Below are positions 54,478 to 64,000 of a stretch of 64,000 bases of DNA, piece after piece. The stretch covers positions 313,504 to 377,503 of the forward strand of contig OZ038460.1 of the NCBI GenBank assembly GCA_964036195.1, in the 5' to 3' direction. This DNA comes from Sphaerolaimus hirsutus. Taxonomy: Eukaryota; Nematoda; Chromadorea; Monhysterida; Sphaerolaimidae. The number at the start of each line of letters is the position of its first letter. Position 1 is the stretch's first letter. Below the pieces are notes generated by a model that saw only the letters and a program-made list of their open reading frames with translations, did no database searches and had not been told where the DNA came from. Made by a program: the position numbers and the translations under genes.

Positions 54478-55290
54478 CAGAGTTGCGAAAGCGTATTTAC
54501 GCTTACCCGAAATACCCGGGTAAATGGGTATTTATACTTACGCTTACGCTTACGCTTTCATAAAATACCTGTACGCTTTTTTACGCTTTCCCGGCCAAAA
54601 TACCCGGGTACTAAAAGCGTAAAAAAGCTTTTCACATGGTTCAGTTTTACAGTTTTGAAAAAGCATAAAACCACAAAAAAGAGTGAACGAAACTGCGTAC
54701 AAAAAAATTACTGCGTGCGTGCAGTAATGTGCTGGAAATAGTGGCACATTTACAAATTGTGTCGCAGTACGAATGTCTTGCTAATACTGTGTCGTCAAGC
54801 AAAATCGTGGCTTCAGATAAGAAATTTTGGGCTGAAAATGGATTCCGACGACGATGTTGTCGCCGTCGACAGCGCCAACTCCAAGTTGGAAGATAAAAAG
54901 ATGACTTACCGTGTTTCTTCTAATAGAACGGCAGCCTCCAATAGAACGGCACCTCCCATAGAACGGCAGGCAAATAAAGTTGACGAAAGAATTGAACGGT
55001 GCTCTTCTATTAGAAGAAATACGGTAAGTGCCGCTGCAGATGAATTGCCAAACAACATATGAGGGCAGACTACTAAGTGGACATCTGAAAAATGTCGCTG
55101 AGAGCTTGATTTGGAAAGAATTCACTGAGAAAACGTCTCTTAAAAAATTTTTTACGCTTACGCTTTTATTTACGCTTTCCCAGGTATTTAAAAAATACCT
55201 TACGCTTTAAGTATCCATACTGAAAATTTGGAAAGTGTATTTACGCTTACGCTTACGCTTTCCAAATATACCGGTATTTTAACAACTCTG
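54478..55290. mobile_element. Family E hAT-like element, ACGCTT-word form, perfect TSD
   Basis: Ends CAGAGTTGCGAAAGCG and TTTTAACAACTCTG. Perfect 8-bp flanks ATTTATTG (54470-54477, 55291-55298). About fifteen ACGCTT/AAGCGT words stand where the family member at 11386 has ACGTTT/AAACGT. A short acidic frame (MDSDDDVVAVDSANSKLED, from 54839) may be a transposase N-terminal remnant. A 120-bp MITE sits inside at 54907-55026. Confidence 0.9.
54907..55026. repeat. 120-bp MITE, TACCGTGTTTCTTCTAATAG ends
   Basis: Left TACCGTGTTTCTTCTAATAG, right CTATTAGAAGAAATACGGTA, with AGAACGGC words inside. TA at both edges. Nested in the family E element; related to family A at the outermost bases. Confidence 0.75.
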
Positions 55291-55322
55291 ATTTATTGCT
55301 GCTAATTTGTATCGCAGCTACA

Positions 55323-56009
55323 TATGAAGGGTGTGCTTCTAAAAGTACCGATCTACAAAAAAAACGATTTTGAGATAATCGCGATTGAAAGTTTGGAGCA
55401 TGCAATACCCATACATGGGTATTGGGTATGGGAATTTTGGGTAAGGGTACTTCGGCCATATTGTTGGGTATCCACATGCATGGGTATAATCATTGATTAT
55501 ACACATAACACTAGCTATATAAAATTTAGGGAATTGTATTTTTGTAGTACAGTACATTTTAAAGGAACAAATTGGTAATAGCGTGTAGATCGGTATTTTT
55601 TAAAGCACAAAATCAGAAAGCTGTAGATCGGTACTTTTACCCATAATAAAAAAGCACAAAATAAGTTTTTGCGCAACAGGACGCCGATCTGACATCGGTA
55701 CTTTTAGAAGCACAAAAAATAATGTGCAGATCAGTACATTTAAAAGAACAATTTTGAAAAAAGTGTGTAGATCGGTACTTTTAAAGACACAAAAGCTGAA
55801 AAAGCTTGTAGATCGGTACTTTTAAAATTTCAAAAACTGTATTTTGCGACTTTTTTGCTTTTTTCGACCCCCCATATCTCAAAATTGAATTTCGCACCCC
55901 CCACATATTATATATATTTTTGAAGCGCATTTTTATGGGGACCCCAAAAATGGTCCTAACTCAAATTTGAAAAATTTGTAGATCGGTACTTTTAGAAGCA
56001 CACCCTTCA
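55323..56009. mobile_element. Family I element, TAGATCGGTACTTTTA words
   Basis: Ends ATGAAGGGTGTGCTTCTAAA and the inverse, about 35 bp almost perfect. The right half has repeated GTAGATCGGTACTTTTAAA words. Nested in the long family A element. The target duplication is unresolved because the host sequence (TACAT/ATGTA) is palindromic. Confidence 0.7.
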
Positions 56010-56967
56010 TGTAGACTAGTTTGTGCAGCTATCTACGTTTTTATGTCCAAATATATCCTGTTTACCCCCCCCCCTCAAATTTTGCTCGCGAAATAATAAA
56101 CCCCCATGGGCGTATTTCGAGGTAATACGGTAATTCGAACGCCGACGACTTATTTTCGTCCGCAACATTGTCACATCTCGACGCAACTTCCCCATCTTCA
56201 TGCAATTTTGAAATGTAATTATAAATGCCACCCTTGATAAATATGTTTCTAAACTAGTCTCCCATTTGATAGGCAAACCTAAAATGCAGTCAACACAAAA
56301 GTGTAATAATTTTGCAGGGTTACACTTGACTGGCGTTTGTCTGGTAATTTCAACGACTGGTGAAATACCTTTTGTTTTAGTGCCATTCTGTCGGGTCTCT
56401 CATGCAGAAATGGCCCTAAACACACTAGTTTTCACCGTGAATTGTGTGAAAAATGAAATGGCCACATAGAGACATACAGCCTACTCTTTTTGTATGCTGT
56501 ATGTGTTTTAGTCTTCACATTTTCAAATTTAAACTTGCATCAATTTAAATTCACATTTTAATTAAATCAAATCATTCAACCGTGATGATTAACTTAAGTT
56601 TGAAAATTTCAGTTTTCACTGAAGTCACGGTGACAACTAGTGTGTGTAGGCACAATATAACCGCTGAATATTTAATTAAAGTTGAAATTTAAATACTCTG
56701 GGTTACCGGCGGCAGGTATTGATAACGTCATTTTCTGCTGTACGCAAAAAATTTCATGCGTGTTTTGTGTTTTACCGGTCTTTTTCATGATAATTTGAGA
56801 TGAGTTGTTTTGAATTTGGATCGATTTTTTTCTATTTTTAGATGGAATGCGATTTGTTCATTGAAGCACTCAATCAATTCCTTCCAAATATTTGGTGACG
56901 TTTCTGTTCACTTTTATTATCATTTTTAATGGTATGGGCACAACATATTTTCAAGAAAAAAACGACC

Positions 56968-57079
56968 AACCATTTTTTTCAGCGACGTCATCTATTAACG
57001 ATACAACCATTTTTTTCAGCGACGTCATCTATTAACGATACAACCATTTTTTTCAGCGACGTCATCTATTAACGATACA
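56968..57079. repeat. 37-bp tandem triplicate
   Basis: Three identical units beginning AACCATTTTTTTCAGCGACG, spaced exactly 37 bp. Confidence 0.95.
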
Positions 57080-57167
57080 GTAACTAAAATATTGACATTG
57101 TGTCTTTCGAGAAACTTTTTAAAGCTAGGATATAAATGGATATCTATGCAAGTTCTTGATCAGGTGC

Positions 57168-57334
57168 CAGTCCCAGACCCTGTAAAATGTCAAATGTCAT
57201 GCAAAGTGTCAAAAGTCATAGAAATGCCCTGCAAAATGGCAACCGAGTTGCCATTTTGCAGGGCATTTTCCAGGACTTTTGACATTTTGCATGACATTTT
57301 ACATTTTACAGGGTATTTTACAGGGTCTGGGACT
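57168..57334. repeat. Family B foldback MITE
   Basis: Ends CAGTCCCAGACCCTGTAAAA and TTTTACAGGGTCTGGGACT. Centre GGCAACCGAGTTGCC. Right arm has a duplicated TTTTACAGGGT. Confidence 0.75.
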
Positions 57335-58241
57335 ACCCCCTGTACTATGTATAAAAATGATGCTCTCACGGTCCCATCTTTGCAATAACACAGATTCAAG
57401 CATCAAAACAATTACCGTAAACCCTGGATTAGTTCCCCCTTGAAACGTTCTCCTTTTCAACCCCAGTGAGGAATAGAAACCCGCCTCGAATAATTCCCCC
57501 ATTTTGATGGGGGGGGGGATAAATGCTGAGCATATTTTAAGAACAGTCAATGAATGTCTAGGTTTGTAGGTTTTGACAGGTTTCTGTCAATTTTCTGTAT
57601 TTACTTTTTTATGCTTTTTCAGTCGCTTTTAAAACTATCGAGAAGGTGCTTGAGTTGAATTCCAGCAAATTGCCATAATTTTTTTCCCAATGTAATACTG
57701 TTCATACCTACAATGAATTGACAAAAAAAAATATTTGAAAACACCGACATAACAATGGTAAAAAAATAAACAATTGCCCTGTTTGATTAGCCCCCCCCCC
57801 CACCCCCAAAAAGTGTGGCCAAAAACAATTCCCCAGTGAGAACTATTCTAGAATTTATGGTAGTCAAACACATTTCAGTTATTCAATACACAAGTAAAAT
57901 TTTGGGCATTTCCGACCAAGTAAACGTCGATTTTCCACCAACGATTCCATGCACAAATAAATTATTTTTGCACGCCTAGAAACTTTCCATCCGTGCACAT
58001 GCATACGGAGGCATGTGAACTTTGCTGTCCGACTGACAAACACAATAAATACACTTTCTTGTATGTGTTATGCTGCACTTAGCAACAGGCAGGGTTTTAT
58101 ATTTATAGTACGATTACGTAGGCAGAATGTTTTTTTTTATTTGTCATTGTCTTGCTATTATGATTTGTTGTCATTTTTTGTCGAGAAAAAATTACTTCAT
58201 CCGACAAAGCTGACATTGAATTTTTTGTCGCCGCAGAAACG

Positions 58242-58275
58242 ATAAAAACGGTGCGGCGAGCTATTCCATCAGATT
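58242..58275 (+). promoter_or_regulatory. Candidate core promoter of the secreted-protein gene
   Basis: A TATA-like ATAAAAA at 58242-58248 lies 29 bp before an initiator-like TCAGAT (A at 58271), followed by a short leader to the ATG at 58294. The spacing suits TATA plus Inr, but the alternative is a UTR exon after the acceptor-like CCGCAG at 58231-58236. Confidence 0.35.
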
Positions 58276-58293
58276 ATAACCTACACTACAACC

Positions 58294-59566
58294 ATGGTGA
58301 GTTTCTTTTTATGGCAAATTTATGGCTTTTTGACGAGACCTAAAAGGCACCATGAAACCAGAAGGGTGCCATAGCACCTGGCAACACCCCATTGAATACC
58401 GGTGGACGTTTTGAGTTTTTCAACCGATCAATTTCTGTCAACAGATTACATTAGGCATCTTATTGGCAGCCAGTAAACAGTATACTGCCAGTAAACTTTT
58501 ATACACCCATTAATCAACTTTGAATGGCATTTGAGTTTACTGGAATTAGGTGTCCGTCAAGTAAAATTGACCGAGAGTAAAAATGGGTCTCATTCCAGTA
58601 AACTCAAATGCGTTCAAGGCTGATACATCAGTTTACTAAATTTCCATAGTGTGCAGCGACATTGAATTCAAAACTCCCCTCCCCCCGCAGCTGCGTCTAG
58701 CCACCGTTCTAATCCTGATTCCTTTGGCACTGTGCCATCCACACGACGACGCTGGCAGCGGGCCAGGATGTCCCCACAGCAACATCAGGGATGCCATTGA
58801 TGAGGTGAGTATGTTTTTCTATTGATTTTGGGTGATTTGTGCACGTGGAAGGATGTCAAATGTGTGTGTTGGATGTATTGTGATGGTGCGTTGCGAATGC
58901 AGTGGTAAGGATGGTACGGTGAAGAGGAAGTGCAAAAATTGCACTGTCGTTGGTGGGAATCGAACCTGTGGCGATGACGCGCGGGCTCCTTAACTGCTCG
59001 ACTACAGTCTAGCTGGGCTCTAGTAACTTTTAGGGGTTGTTAAGCTGAGGCTGAATTGTCTAAACTTTAGTTGCAGCAAAAACGCCCGCGTACATAAGAC
59101 ACCCTTGTGTGCTTTCAAAGCGCACCATATGAACGTCACGCACCCTCTAATGTGTAAATTAAGGTGTCAAATGTCATGCAAAGTGTCATACAAATGTGTC
59201 AAATGTCACGCAAAATGTCCAAACTTCAGTAATAAAAACGTTCTTTATTATTTTAAATGACACTGCATGGTATTTGATAATATTGTCAACACTTTGCAGG
59301 GTGCGGGACTGCCACCATATCACCACTCAACCCCCAGTTGACAAAAAATTCTAAATAAAACCCCATTTAACCCCCCACAGGCAGTGCAGTCAACCCCCGA
59401 TGACCTGTTAGCAATTGCCAAGTCCGTTCAAGCGGCTGGGGAATCCGGGGGTGAAAAATGGGAAGTAGTCTGTGCCTACTGTGAATTCGGGTATGCGAAC
59501 TGGTATACGAACAAGATTTGCCAACACGAATCCAATGGAGTGTATTGCACCGCGTGGCAGGATTGA
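58294..59566 (+). CDS. Small secreted Cys-containing protein, three exons
   Basis: Exons 58294-58296 (ATG only, followed by GTGAGT), 58691-58804 and 59381-59566; GT/AG borders and phase 0 at both joins. The product is 100 residues. Residues 2-16 (LRLATVLILIPLALC) form a signal peptide with likely cleavage near CHPHDD. The mature part has a CPHSN cysteine, then CAYC, ICQ and YCT, five cysteines in all, with Trp/Tyr-rich WEVVCAYCEFGYANWY. The Ala/Ser/Asp-rich middle could be helical. I do not recognise the family; the size and cysteines suggest an extracellular or effector-type protein. Intron 2 holds a tRNA-like SINE and a family B MITE. Confidence 0.75.
58927..59012 (-). repeat. tRNA-like SINE copy with hairpin tail
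   Basis: On the minus strand: A-box-like TGTAGTCGAGCAGTTAAGG, B-box GGTTCGATTCC, then the hairpin GTGCAATTTTTGCAC. Same layout as 60764-60855. The acceptor arms do not pair, so it is not a working tRNA gene. Confidence 0.6.
59159..59313. repeat. Family B MITE, degraded
   Basis: TGTCAAATGTCATGCAAAGT on the left and CACTTTGCAGGGTGCGGGACT on the right. Inside intron 2 of the secreted-protein gene. Confidence 0.5.
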
Positions 59567-60205
59567 TTTTTTAAAGATTTTTTTTTTAATGTGTACACTT
59601 TGATTTTCTATGCAATTTTCAGTCTGAATACCTATACTTTGAGGGGTGTGTTCATCTGAATGAGGGTCGTATTTATTTAAAATTCAGGACAACATTTCAA
59701 AGTTTTGAAGACGTGATTTCGTTGAGAAAACTTTTTTGTGACTTCACGTAAATGTGAAAAAATACCTGAGAAACTTTGCGCCATCTTAGCCCACTATTGA
59801 ATACCTATTTGTGTATTTACATACCCCCTTAATTAAGAACTAAATATTTACGATAATTTAGCATAACCAAAGTGCCATCTTTACGTGTGAATAATAATTT
59901 AAATTTGAAACGTTTAGCCCTGCCTCGGTTTTACACACTGTGACGTTACGTTCTTTAAGATCAGTGATTTCACTTCTAATTTTGATGAGACCTTGTATTT
60001 ATCGGTGCTAAAAATGAACGAGATTGCCTTGCCGTTTTTATGTATTTATCGCATTGGAATCAGAAAGAATGGTGGAATATAAATACCTAAAAAATTGGAA
60101 ATGTGCCAGGATTTTCCAGGATTTGCCATGTTCTATGAATTGCGCTGCGTTTCATTGATAAAATTTGACGGGAGCTCTCCAGCCTTGTATCATCCAAGTT
60201 GCGAT

Positions 60206-60356
60206 TACCTAGTGATGGAAAAGGCACCGGGAAAAATGGCGCCGCACCGGTGCCATTCTTAAAAAAGTTGCACCGGCACCAGCAGGGCATCCTCAAAAAA
60301 GGTATCGCACCGCACCAGCACCGGGGCACCGGTGACCCTGTGCCTTTCCATCACTA
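60206..60356. mobile_element. Short family G-like element, CACCGG words
   Basis: TAGTGATGGAAAAGGCACCGG at the left and GCCTT TCCATCACTA at the right, with CACCGGTGCC words inside. An 8-bp direct repeat GTTGCGAT flanks it (60198-60205, 60357-60364), with four extra bases at the left edge. Confidence 0.75.
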
Positions 60357-60495
60357 GTTGCGATAATTCAAAAAAATATTCGTTCTCTCTAAATGATCAC
60401 AGTAGTTAAAAGTTTTGTGGACTATGTTTCCTTTAAGGGCATTGCGGCCGCAGCACGTCAGCCCCTAATGGTGACTAGAGCCCTTGCCCTGGGCG

Positions 60496-60667
60496 CACTC
60501 CCAGACCCTGTAAAAAGCCCTGTAAGATGTAAAATGTCATGCAAAGTGTCAAAAGTCATGGAAAATGCCTGTTAAAATGGCAAACGTACGTTTGCCATTT
60601 TACCGGGCATTTTACGGGACTTTTGACACTTTGCGTGAAATTTGACCTATTACAGAGTCTGGGACTG
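60496..60667. repeat. Family B foldback MITE
   Basis: CTCCCAGACCCTGTAAAA to TACAGAGTCTGGGACTG. Perfect centre GGCAAACGTACGTTTGCC. Confidence 0.75.
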
Positions 60668-60763
60668 TCCCGTGGAGGGGGATAAACTGACAGATTGTGC
60701 TGAATTTGAACCAATCGATAAAACATCATGCTTGCTCCCGCCGCGCTGTATTGAACAAGAACA

Positions 60764-60855
60764 GCCGGACCTGTGGTCTAGCGGTTAGGGCGCCCCTGTT
60801 CAGTGCGAGAGGCGCGGGTTCGATTCCCGCCTGGGGCGAGTGCAATTTTGCACTC
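60764..60855 (+). repeat. tRNA-like SINE copy with hairpin tail
   Basis: A-box TGTGGTCTAGCGGTTAGGG, a paired T-arm GCGGG/CCCGC around TTCGATT, then the hairpin GAGTGCAATTTTGCACTC. The 5' and 3' acceptor segments do not pair. Best explained as the tRNA-Glu-like head of a SINE. Confidence 0.65.
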
Positions 60856-61152
60856 TTTCTTTGTCCAGTTTTTGTCAAGTTGCGATTTAGCTCTCAGTTG
60901 ACATTTGGCGATGTACGTACAACAGTTTCTTTCTTTGTTTTTTTACTGGGGATAATGAATCTACGTGTGCATTTTTTGTCACACCGCAAATTGCGCCAGT
61001 AGTTACTAACAGTTGTGAAAATGTCAATAAAATACCTAAAATATTCACTTATACACAATGTTGCAGAATAGTTGACACATTTCACCCATAGAGAAACGGG
61101 AGACTGGGGCACAGCATAAATCGAGGGTACTATTTTAAAGGAGGGGGTACAC

Positions 61153-61483
61153 CAGGGGCCAGTTCCGCAATTGGAGAAGTGAAATGAGAAGTGAAAAGCG
61201 AAGTAAAATGGGATATGAAATGAGAAGTGAAAAGCGGAGTAACAAGTTTTTTTTAAATAAAAACGTAAAGGATGAATTCTGGCTTAGATAGACAGTACTG
61301 TTAGACAGTACGAGCCTATTTTTCGCTTACGTCGGAACTTTGGAATTGAAAGTTTAAATCTATTCAAAAAATTCAAAATTTCACTTCCATTTTCACTTCT
61401 CATTTCACTCCGCTTTTCATCTCTCACTTCCCATTTCACTTCCCATTTCACTTCCCACTTCTCCACTTGCGGAACTGGCACCA
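61153..61483. repeat. Family O element, GAAGTGAAATGA words
   Basis: Ends CAGGGGCCAGTTCCGCAATT and CTTGCGGAACTGGCACCAG. The left side repeats GAAGTGAAATGAG and AAGCGAAG; the right side repeats TTTCACTTCC. Confidence 0.65.
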
Positions 61484-61698
61484 GAGTTTCGTGTCGTCCT
61501 ATTTTGGTGTACGCCGGCTGATTTGAATGCCGTTCAGTACTAAATATGCTGGGAATTGGTGTCGGGGAACAGTCTAAAAAAACATTGTTTCCTCCAATAA
61601 TCTGCCGGTCCCGAGATAAAGGAGGTCTAAAGAAAGGTGGTTCTTTTACATGGCCAAAGCTCAATAACGTATCCAAAGTTACCTATAGCACTTCAGAC

Positions 61699-62644
61699 CA
61701 TAGTTGTTAAAACGTATTTACGTTTACTAGATAAATATGATACTCGAGTACTGCATAAATACGTCTTCATTTCCTCCCGAAAAAATGCGGTACTCACTTA
61801 CTCGCGTACTTTTTGAAAGTACGAGAGTTCAGAAAACGTATTCCAAACAGGCTTTTTAATTGTTTTTTCAAGGCATAAATGAAAAAGAGAGATAAAAGCA
61901 GAAAATGGGGGCAAAATATCTACCGTATTTCCTCGAAATACCCCCCCCCTTGAAATACCCCCCCTCGTTTGACCCCCCCCCCTCTCGAGACCACTATGAA
62001 ACAATCACCCCCCCCTTGAAATACCCCCCCCCCAAATTGAGTGTAAACAGAACGTACATGACAAATACTGCAGTTTGTGTTCTGCGTAGTGCAGAACACA
62101 CGTTAAAACAATGTCGGAATCATGTTAGAACAGTGTTTATACCATCTACGTACTAATATTAGTCTACAGAACCTTATAAATGGCGGTTTTTGTTGCATTT
62201 TTCGACGTCTGCGTACGTTTCAGACGACAATTTCGTACTTGGTATTCAAAAATTTTCTTGTGAAATAATAACCCCCCCCCCTCGAAATACCCCCCCCTCG
62301 TTTAACCCCCCCCCCCTCTCGGGACCACTATGAAACAATCACCCCCCGGGGGGTATTTCGAGGAAATACGGTAAAATAGCATAAAAATAACCAGGAACAC
62401 ATCAACTACTCAATTTGATGATTAAAAAGCTCGAAAATTAGTGATTTATAACGAAAATTGGGGTAAAATTTCTCAAAAATGCCCGCTTTTACGTCTTCTG
62501 GGGACAAAAGTAATTTACTCACGTTTACTCATGAGTAAAAGTTAAAAATACATACTTTATGTTTTCTGTACTCACCTGTGAGTAAATTATAAGTACTTTA
62601 CGTTTAGGTACTTTCAGAAAAAATTCAGTACTTTTACAACTCTG
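61699..62644. mobile_element. Family E element with perfect TSD, hosting a family A MITE
   Basis: Ends CATAGTTGTTAAAACG and TTTTACAACTCTG. Perfect 8-bp flanks CTTCAGAC (61691-61698, 62645-62652). The family A MITE at 61921-62373 is inside. Confidence 0.85.
61921..62373. mobile_element. Family A MITE, 453 bp
   Basis: Ends TACCGTATTTCCTCGAAATA and the inverse. Core shared with 17540-17959 (AACGTACATG, GTTCTGCGTAGTGCAGAAC). Nested in family E. Confidence 0.9.
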
Positions 62645-64000
62645 CTTCAGACTCCTGCCACCAATTCATATAAATAACCGCAACTTCAAAACTCCATTTC
62701 TTGACCATTTCTTAGCCGATTTAGCATGATCAGAATAACCTGGAGATAACATTTTTATTCTCAGGTTATTTGTTTTGAGGTTTTAAGGAGCTTTTGAGGT
62801 GCATGCATTGTTATTTATGTGATTTTTTACCGTATATCCTTGAATAATACCCCAGGGGAGTTATTATTCCATCAGAAGTTTTGGTGGGGAGTTATTGAAG
62901 GTGGTCACTTTCAACGTGGGAGTTATTGATTCTCTAGAACGTTCAGGAAAACTGTAACCAGCTTTTTTGACCCCCTTATCTCGGATCGGACCCCCTTCTG
63001 TTTTTTTCATCTGATAAGTATGTATTTATTGGGAAAATATCCGATGTTTGTCACTTTCTATCTGTCATAATGTCACTTTCTATGTCCCCTTAAAATACGT
63101 TTTCGGTACTGCTTTCGGTCGTGCTTTCATAAAGTACGCGAGTAAATGGGTCCCGGTATCTTTTCGGGAGGAAACGTAAACGTATACGTATTTATCGAGT
63201 AAACGTAAATACGTTTTAACAACTATGATTTAAAGGCACCCGGCAAATTTTTCAGTAAACACTTTCGGCATTGGCGCGGTGTGGCGCTGGCGCCAGGTCC
63301 ATTCACAGTAACTTTATGTGTTTGGTTTGGCGCTGGCATGAAGTGAGTTGGCGGCAGTTTTGGCGTGTTGGCGCCAAATCGGCAAGCGCCATGGCACGTT
63401 AGGCGCCATACCTTCGTAGAGTTTTAACGTGTTTGGGGTTGCTAAGAATTGGTTTTAGGTAGTGATTGTCGCAAATGATTTGAATCCCTAGATATTTAAA
63501 TCGTAGCTATTATATTTACATTATAGCTCTTGTAAAAGCTACATTTTTTCTAAATACTTCACATTCAAATGAGTCGACGCCACAGTCTACAGATGTTGAT
63601 TACTTCGAATACTTATTAACCGGTTTCCAATTTCAGCCAAATGTCGAAATGGCGTGTACGGTTCCATGGGAAATCAAGTAAAAATTCTGTGTAAAACAAT
63701 ATGCACCGGTGTGTGATGATTACTACTGGGCGCGCGTGATTGGCAGTAATTGATTGAATATTGATAAAACAAAAGCCGAAAAAGTTCGCTCGAACAGTGA
63801 AAATTACGCCAAAAATCGATTGATTTATCCACTTTAATCAACATGGTATGTCGGTTTTGTATATTTTTAATTTAAATAATTTTCATCAAATTTTATAATT
63901 CCATTTAATGTCGTTCAACTTAATAAAGTGATTTCATTAAAATACTCGAATTTTGCGATCGATCTAAACCTATCAAATCCATTGAACACAGCAAAAGCTC
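62645..64000. other. Repeat remnants; no supported gene
   Basis: Holds a solo family A end (62829), a family E right-end fragment (about 63090-63230) and a GGCGCC-word patch (63260-63420). The window ends without a clear exon; see the ATG-donor candidate at 63843. Confidence 0.4.
63843..63845 (+). other. Possible ATG-only first exon at a splice donor
   Basis: TCAACATG is followed directly by GTATGT, the same layout as the start of the gene at 58294. A TATA-like GATAAAAC lies about 75 bp upstream. The second exon would be outside the window. Confidence 0.2.

Larger units (their letters stand above)
54331..56132. mobile_element. Family A long element hosting families E and I
   Basis: Ends TACCGTATGACCTCGAATTA and TTCGAGGTAATACGGTA. 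Remaining host sequence (ACATCATGCATGCAATGTAC, GCTAATTTGTATCGCAGCTA) matches 9819-11059 in reverse. The E element at 54478-55290 and the I element at 55323-56009 account for the extra length. Confidence 0.8.
56133..58240. other. Repeat-bearing intergenic stretch without recognised gene
   Basis: Contains a family K element with CACTAGTTTTCAC ends (56417-56648), a 37-bp triplicate (56968-57079), a family B foldback (57168-57334) and a degraded family A variant (57414-57862). No exons were supported. Confidence 0.5.

Noticed and set aside
56968-57079. CRISPR-like array
   Set aside because: Only three contiguous 37-bp units without spacers, in a eukaryotic locus.
60764-60855. Functional tRNA-Glu gene
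   Set aside because: The acceptor stem segments do not pair and a SINE-like hairpin tail follows; the second copy is equally defective.

Overview
This is a eukaryotic, animal-type nuclear locus. Short coding exons with phase-compatible GT/AG junctions sit in introns packed with non-autonomous DNA transposons. I see no operons, rRNA, CRISPR or prokaryotic signals. The proteins recognised (a nuclear receptor, a CCPG1-like membrane protein, an M14 carboxypeptidase exon) fit an animal. The repeat content suggests an invertebrate, but I cannot name the group.

Layout. (1) 1-3725, minus: seven phase-compatible exons of a nuclear receptor; the window edge cuts the DNA-binding domain at its third zinc cysteine. 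(2) 3.7-13.8 kb: no convincing exon; stacked inverted-repeat elements. (3) 13.83-15.68 kb: a trinucleotide-based array, open on the minus strand as a Gln/Glu polypeptide. (4) 15.87-23.81 kb, minus: eight exons of a second, 3'-truncated copy of the CCPG1-like gene. (5) 24.16-28.74 kb: a transposon with a perfect 8-bp target duplication, then a 2188-bp tandem duplication. (6) 29.43-50.21 kb, minus: the complete CCPG1-like gene, 16 predicted exons, about 801 residues. It has an N-terminal LIR-type motif, one membrane span and a long charged C-terminal part. (7) 50.5-58 kb: transposons, including deep nests. (8) 58.29-59.57 kb, plus: a three-exon gene for a small secreted Cys-containing protein. 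(9) 59.6-64 kb: tRNA-like SINE copies and more transposons.

The 5' half of the CCPG1-like gene was duplicated in tandem (15684-24819 and 37583-50456). The two copies therefore act as natural empty sites for each other, and several transposon families can be defined exactly: TA-flanked family A, 4-bp-flanked family D, and 8-bp-flanked (hAT-type) families C, E, F, G and H.

The most unusual signal is in the 8-bp families. Their ends are built from many copies of one short family-specific word (ACGTTT, GGGACC, GATCCC, ATATCGA, GGCGCC, TTTCCG). Related copies appear to have changed the same base in every copy of the word at both ends. All exon models are manual readings; no transcript or homology search was possible.
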